NCBI GenBank assembly: GCA_947653505.1
Contig: CANTHI010000132.1
Span: 1-8,673, forward strand
Length of the DNA stretch: 8,673 nucleotides
Source: an uncultured Eubacterium sp.
Lineage (GTDB): Bacteria; Bacillota_A; Clostridia; Lachnospirales; Lachnospiraceae
Direction of reading: 5' to 3'
The translations under genes and the position numbers were made by a program. The notes under the pieces were generated by a model. It was given only the letters and a program-made list of their open reading frames with translations. It was not told where the DNA came from and searched no databases. Shown piece after piece: positions 6,201 through 8,673 of the stretch. The number at the start of each line of letters is the position of its first letter. Position 1 is the stretch's first letter.

Positions 6201-8488
6201 ATAATCTCATCTTCCAGAGAATCATAATAATAAAACCGGATCTCTGCAACCTTCATCTCGGCTCTTACATAAGAGCGGCCGATATTCAGTTTGATTTTAT
6301 CAGCGCTGACTGCCTGATCCAGTTTTACAATATAGTACGGATTTTCATTGACATCGTATTTTTCCAGCAGACGCGCACCGGTCACTTTTCCATTTTTCGC
6401 ATCTGTCTGGTTCCAGTATTCTACCCGCACCAGATCAAAACCATTTTTCTGATCTGCCGCTGCAAACGCAAAATAATTCATCCGGTATTCCTGATCCAGT
6501 GTGATGGTCATACCCTTTGTTGCAGCCGGGTATTTTACACCATCATCCCAGTCCACCTTGCTCCAGTAAGACGCATAATCGTGATCGACAAGGCCCAGTC
6601 CGCTGTTTTTCACTTTATCCAGAGAGCTGTTTACCATGCTGGCATCACTGCCACCAATCACCGCGTCTTTGATATGCGCCGTCTTCACACCTGTACCCTG
6701 CGGTGTATTTAACAGCTTGTACGACGGCAGGATTGGAACCGCTTCCGAGCGGGTCGATACCTCCGATGCCAGTGACTGGCCGCTCCAGCCAAATTCATTC
6801 CAGCTGATCACATAGACAAGGTACGGCACATGCTCTTTTAATCCGTGGATCGTATAGCTTGTTCCATGCAGCCTTCCCGTCCCTTCTTTCGTCTGGACAA
6901 ATCCTTTGACCGCAGGCTCGTATTCCGCCGCGTTTTTTTCTTTATAATAGACCATATATCCGTCCGAATCATCCATATCTTTCCAGGATACGGTCACGCT
7001 GCGGTATCCGCCTGCAGCCGTCACATGATCCGGCGGCGCCGGTTTGGCCTGCGGCAGTGGTCTTGCCGTCTTTTCTTCTGACCACGGACTTCTCCAGTCA
7101 CCGTTGACAGAACGCACTTTCAGTGTGTAGTCCCTGTAATTTATCAGATTTTTCTGGTTAATCGAAGAAACCTGACAGGACGTATCCGAAACGGCAATAA
7201 TCTCTGAATCCGTCTGATTTTTCACAGGTCCGGATATCTGCAGCTCATAGCCGGTAATATTTTTCTGTGCACTCCATGTTACAGCCAGCATTTTACTGCC
7301 AGATGTAACAGACAGAATGGACGGAATGTCCAGCTGCGGAGCAGGAATGTGGTCCTGCATATTGTTGACGAAAGTCACCTTTGCAATCTCCACCAGCTTC
7401 TGCTCTTTTCTGGTCGTTCCGGTAATCCGCACAGTAACCCGTTTTACCGCGATCTGTCCGCCAAAATCCAGCACTAGTGTCCCATCCGGTTCCGTAGTCA
7501 GCTCACGCCTGTTTTCCCGTAACGAAACTGCTGCAAGTGATGCAGGCTCCTGGTTTTCCCGCAATGGAATCTGGAGGGTTTTTTCCGCTCCATCCTCATC
7601 GAAATATTCAACCGTTACCGTACCATCTGCAATCTGGCTGACTGTGCCGGACCCGTCCGTGTACTCCGGCGCCTGGATCGTCATACCTCCCAGTATTGGC
7701 GCCTGCTGCGCCAGACCATCTGACAGTGCGATCGAAAATTCTACCGGACTGGTTTCTGAAATGACGCCTTCGTCTGCATTTTGCAGCTTTACGCTGCCTT
7801 CTTCCTGAAAAAGAGCCTCAAATCCAGAACCATCCGCCAGCTTCGTGCCATTTTCCGCCACAACTGCCGCCGGATCTGCGGTCCATAATTTTTCAACAGA
7901 TGACTCCTGTAACTCATCTTTGCTCTGTACAAGAAAGTTCAAATCCGCCAGATCTGTTTTGCCATCCCCGTTCAGATCACAGGCTGCGTCATTTTTTCCC
8001 GCCCGTATGGCATCCTGTAGCGCTTTGGAGTCGTCCTCATCAACATCACCGTCTCCATCCACGTCACCTGCCCGCTGCCATCCTGGTACAGCGCTGCCGC
8101 CATTTTCTATCTGCGCGGAGCAGACCCTGATTTTATGGGTCCAGCCTGCTTCGGCGTGAACCTGTTGTGTATAGCTGGCAAATTTTTCCGCCCGTATACT
8201 GACTGTGTAATCTCCCTGCGCTACCGCAAAGCCTGCCACGGCAGACGCATTTTTTGCAACGGTCAGCGTCTTTGTCTCACTTCTTCCGCCAGCATCCCTG
8301 ATCTCTACCGTCACATTACCTTCATATGGAAGTATCTGTGCAGATACAACTTCCACCTCCAGTCTGCTCTGTCCCACGTCTGTCTGTACGGCATCCTGCT
8401 GCGCTCCATAAGCAGGCGGCAGATATCCTGTACATGGCCCAAGCGCCAGACAGGCAGACAGCAGCACTGCTGCAAATCGTTTTTTCAT
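3278..8488 (-). CDS. Secreted M60-family metallopeptidase (mucinase type) with dockerin, Fn3 and discoidin domains
   Basis: A 1736-aa extracellular zinc metallopeptidase. M60 (enhancin-like) enzymes of gut bacteria cut mucin-type O-glycoproteins. Domains by eye: signal peptide 1-29 (MKKRF, hydrophobic core, AYG/AQ); small beta domain 41-125; dockerin 141-190; beta-sandwich region about 200-377; Fn3 about 383-478 and 484-580; discoidin (F5/8C, CBM32-like) about 605-757; helical segment 758-825; M60 N-terminal and catalytic region about 826-1290 with HEIGH at 1117-1121 and third ligand or catalytic-class Glu1132 in AEITNN; Fn3-like 1305-1400; second discoidin-like 1408-1577 (ending ARYIRLTLQ...IREIEI); C-terminal domain 1580-1736. 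No LPxTG or membrane helix follows. I start at 8488, not the in-frame ATG at 8596, because the latter lies at the promoter start site and lacks a signal peptide, while 8488 has a ribosome binding site and a signal peptide. The exact substrate is inferred. Confidence 0.93.
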   Translation of the reverse strand: MKKRFAAVLLSACLALGPCTGYLPPAYGAQQDAVQTDVGQSRLEVEVVSAQILPYEGNVTVEIRDAGGRSETKTLTVAKNASAVAGFAVAQGDYTVSIRAEKFASYTQQVHAEAGWTHKIRVCSAQIENGGSAVPGWQRAGDVDGDGDVDEDDSKALQDAIRAGKNDAACDLNGDGKTDLADLNFLVQSKDELQESSVEKLWTADPAAVVAENGTKLADGSGFEALFQEEGSVKLQNADEGVISETSPVEFSIALSDGLAQQAPILGGMTIQAPEYTDGSGTVSQIADGTVTVEYFDEDGAEKTLQIPLRENQEPASLAAVSLRENRRELTTEPDGTLVLDFGGQIAVKRVTVRITGTTRKEQKLVEIAKVTFVNNMQDHIPAPQLDIPSILSVTSGSKMLAVTWSAQKNITGYELQISGPVKNQTDSEIIAVSDTSCQVSSINQKNLINYRDYTLKVRSVNGDWRSPWSEEKTARPLPQAKPAPPDHVTAAGGYRSVTVSWKDMDDSDGYMVYYKEKNAAEYEPAVKGFVQTKEGTGRLHGTSYTIHGLKEHVPYLVYVISWNEFGWSGQSLASEVSTRSEAVPILPSYKLLNTPQGTGVKTAHIKDAVIGGSDASMVNSSLDKVKNSGLGLVDHDYASYWSKVDWDDGVKYPAATKGMTITLDQEYRMNYFAFAAADQKNGFDLVRVEYWNQTDAKNGKVTGARLLEKYDVNENPYYIVKLDQAVSADKIKLNIGRSYVRAEMKVAEIRFYYYDSLEDEIMALYTDDMHTTLRSDVTEQTIKELEKRLNTRDSESNELHPLYAELALELQTAKEILTTGLDAAYVVHPQITTKKDGHLGFGGLNAWQPLGKTAYAGEELLVFVGHPNKRTGDAAQLQLVFTQQHAESSALARSVSLRIGRNRITVPKLSDKDVEHGGQIYVAYTGNNDSDQYAVRISGGSSIPVLDLYGKTGTGRTEAIRAYIQKLEEHTASLETAHDSVHTKYTDKKYDARNCILNATDIMMEQMMYSLPASQVLDSIGKGISLDAKTAQLEKSLQSMEDMMTLFYQHKGLSDQAGTENGNNALPSSHLNIRYMRMFAGAFMYAAGNHIGIEWDSATLAGAAKSWNSFGWGIAHEIGHNINQGCYAIAEITNNYFAQLMRKIANGTTRFSYDQVYKKVTSNAIGRSSNVMTQLAMYWQLYLAYGSEKNDGRKYDNYKEQFDNLFFARVDTYARNPERAPKGGVSLNGGTDQNLMRLACAAAEKNILTFFERWGMVPDTATKTYAEKFDETETKAIYYVTDAVRDYRIDHKDSELSDTILDKDVVTASVSAESDAVTITMRTDKDPELILGYEIIRSMTGNGKKESTVIGFQPSGSASSAVFTDHVRAVNNRVLSYEVRAVDQFLNYSKAADAGSVKIQTDGVLDASDWTIVETNLISDDDTLKDRDTDDPDSGYDADYPDRVGAEKVSSISRLTDLDKTDAGTYHESAAQVAGTAFITIDMHRTEAVTALKYQGSSIDSLTVEVSQDGEDWQKVKKDDTGLQHAKESEAAMIWFDAVKETERQNWIGTYDARYIRLTLQKSSPAVIREIEICGPSGDNLEFLTTEGRPAVGVLKENYKYGNDAEDVIPKDALVFTGTYKGNPAYNVVLLYDTQGNVIGAKDNKVHANQVIFAPDPKDGNLGETSEGTWVYYVEKEYWDAAAVQSLQGVRGELYRVDDAQIMEAEMEAERVVSDTQVIQIPSELGEITLTGSKF
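5093..5140 (-). other. M60 zinc-binding active site (HEIGH ... E)
   Basis: The codons give HEIGHNINQ followed 11 residues after the second His by Glu in AIAEITNN. This fits the gluzincin-type M60 signature HExxH(8-28)E, with His1117 and His1121 as zinc ligands, Glu1118 as the catalytic base and Glu1132 as the likely third ligand. All key residues are intact, so the enzyme should be active. Confidence 0.92.
7919..8068 (-). other. Dockerin-type calcium-binding domain in the peptidase
   Basis: Residues 141-190 hold two F-hand loops. The first, DVDGDGDVDEDD (142-153), has Asp at loop positions 1, 3, 5 and 12. The second, DLNGDGKTDLAD (171-182), has Asp, Asn, Asp, Asp at the same positions. The helix after the first reads SKALQDAIRAG and after the second LNFLVQSK. 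This is the full two-repeat type I dockerin layout, normally used to bind a cohesin. It is directly preceded by a beta domain (41-125), which resembles an X-module/dockerin dyad, and its placement near the N terminus is uncommon. Confidence 0.88.
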
Positions 8489-8497
8489 AAATTCTGT

Positions 8498-8508
8498 TCC
8501 TTTCCTTT
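8498..8508 (-). promoter_or_regulatory. Ribosome binding site of the M60 gene
   Basis: The minus strand reads AAAGGAAAGGA, ending 9 nt before the ATG at 8488. Two overlapping AGGA cores are present. It decides the start: the longer in-frame ATG at 8596 has nothing comparable. Confidence 0.75.
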
Positions 8509-8585
8509 GCTCTGACTGTTTGCGTTGTCTGATTCCTGTCGTTTCCTTATATATATAAATATAATGAATATTGGAAGGACTGGAA

Positions 8586-8600
8586 AATAGTGACACTATT
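8586..8600. promoter_or_regulatory. Perfect 7-1-7 palindrome, candidate operator
   Basis: AATAGTG and CACTATT flank a single central base, a perfect 15-bp inverted repeat. It overlaps the last bases of the -10 box and the predicted transcription start of the peptidase promoter, the classic place for a repressor site. The sequence does not let me name the regulator. Confidence 0.55.
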
Positions 8601-8626
8601 CTAACATAGATGAGGCGGACTTACAA
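8598..8626 (-). promoter_or_regulatory. Sigma-A type promoter of the M60 gene
   Basis: On the minus strand the -35 box TTGTAA (8621-8626) and -10 box TAGAAT (8598-8603) are 17 bp apart, matching consensus at 4 and 5 of 6 positions. Transcription would start near 8591, giving a leader of about 100 nt that includes an AT-rich TATATATATAA stretch and the ribosome binding site. The same transcript may continue into the two downstream genes, since no terminator is visible between them. Confidence 0.65.
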
Positions 8627-8673
8627 TCTCTAAATTTTTTTGAACTAAACAGTCAATAACATCAAATCATCCG

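Noticed and set aside
8486..8596. Upstream in-frame ATG at 8596 as start of the peptidase
   Set aside because: It lies at the predicted transcription start and -10 box, has no ribosome binding site, and would put 36 polar residues before a textbook signal peptide.

Overview
The window carries three genes, all on the minus strand, so transcription runs from high to low coordinates: a very large secreted M60-family (enhancin/mucinase-type) metallopeptidase (3278-8488), a secreted protein with an N-terminal beta-rich, possibly cohesin-like domain, a proline-rich linker and two fibronectin type III (Fn3) domains (1693-3090), and a MATE-family multidrug/cation efflux transporter (212-1552). Signal peptides, Shine-Dalgarno sites, the dockerin, and the Fn3 style (GADGYQIYR ... 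KVRAY) point to a Gram-positive gut anaerobe of the Clostridia, most likely a Lachnospiraceae mucin user. That taxonomic call is inference from protein style, not from a marker gene.

Layout. 8489-8673 is the promoter and leader of the peptidase: a good sigma-A promoter (TTGTAA, 17 bp, TAGAAT) with a perfect 7-1-7 palindrome across the -10/start-site region, then a leader of about 100 nt and a purine-rich ribosome binding site. The peptidase follows (1736 aa): signal peptide, small beta domain, dockerin, beta-sandwich region, two Fn3 domains, discoidin-like domain, M60 catalytic domain with HEIGH and a downstream Glu, Fn3-like domain, second discoidin-like domain, C-terminal domain. The 187-bp gap before the next gene is almost entirely tandem repeat (three full copies of a 30/31-bp unit plus a degenerate one containing the peptidase stop codon, then two copies of a 14-bp unit). 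It also holds a 10-codon leader ORF that has the only strong Shine-Dalgarno and overlaps the start of the second gene. A second tandem array, of 31 bp, begins inside the last codons of the second gene and fills most of the gap to the MATE gene. The last 211 bases have no gene but several inverted repeats.

How the parts may work together. The peptidase is expected to cut O-glycosylated mucin-type glycoproteins outside the cell, with discoidin-like domains holding it on glycans. It has no visible membrane or sortase anchor but does have a complete two-loop dockerin near its N terminus. The adjacent gene encodes a secreted protein whose first domain looks like the cohesin/carbohydrate-binding beta-sandwich class. 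The most interesting hypothesis is a local dockerin-cohesin-type pair, possibly co-transcribed. The second notable pattern is that two unrelated genes each end inside the first copy of a roughly 30-bp tandem array. The MATE transporter has no obvious functional link and may simply share the transcript.
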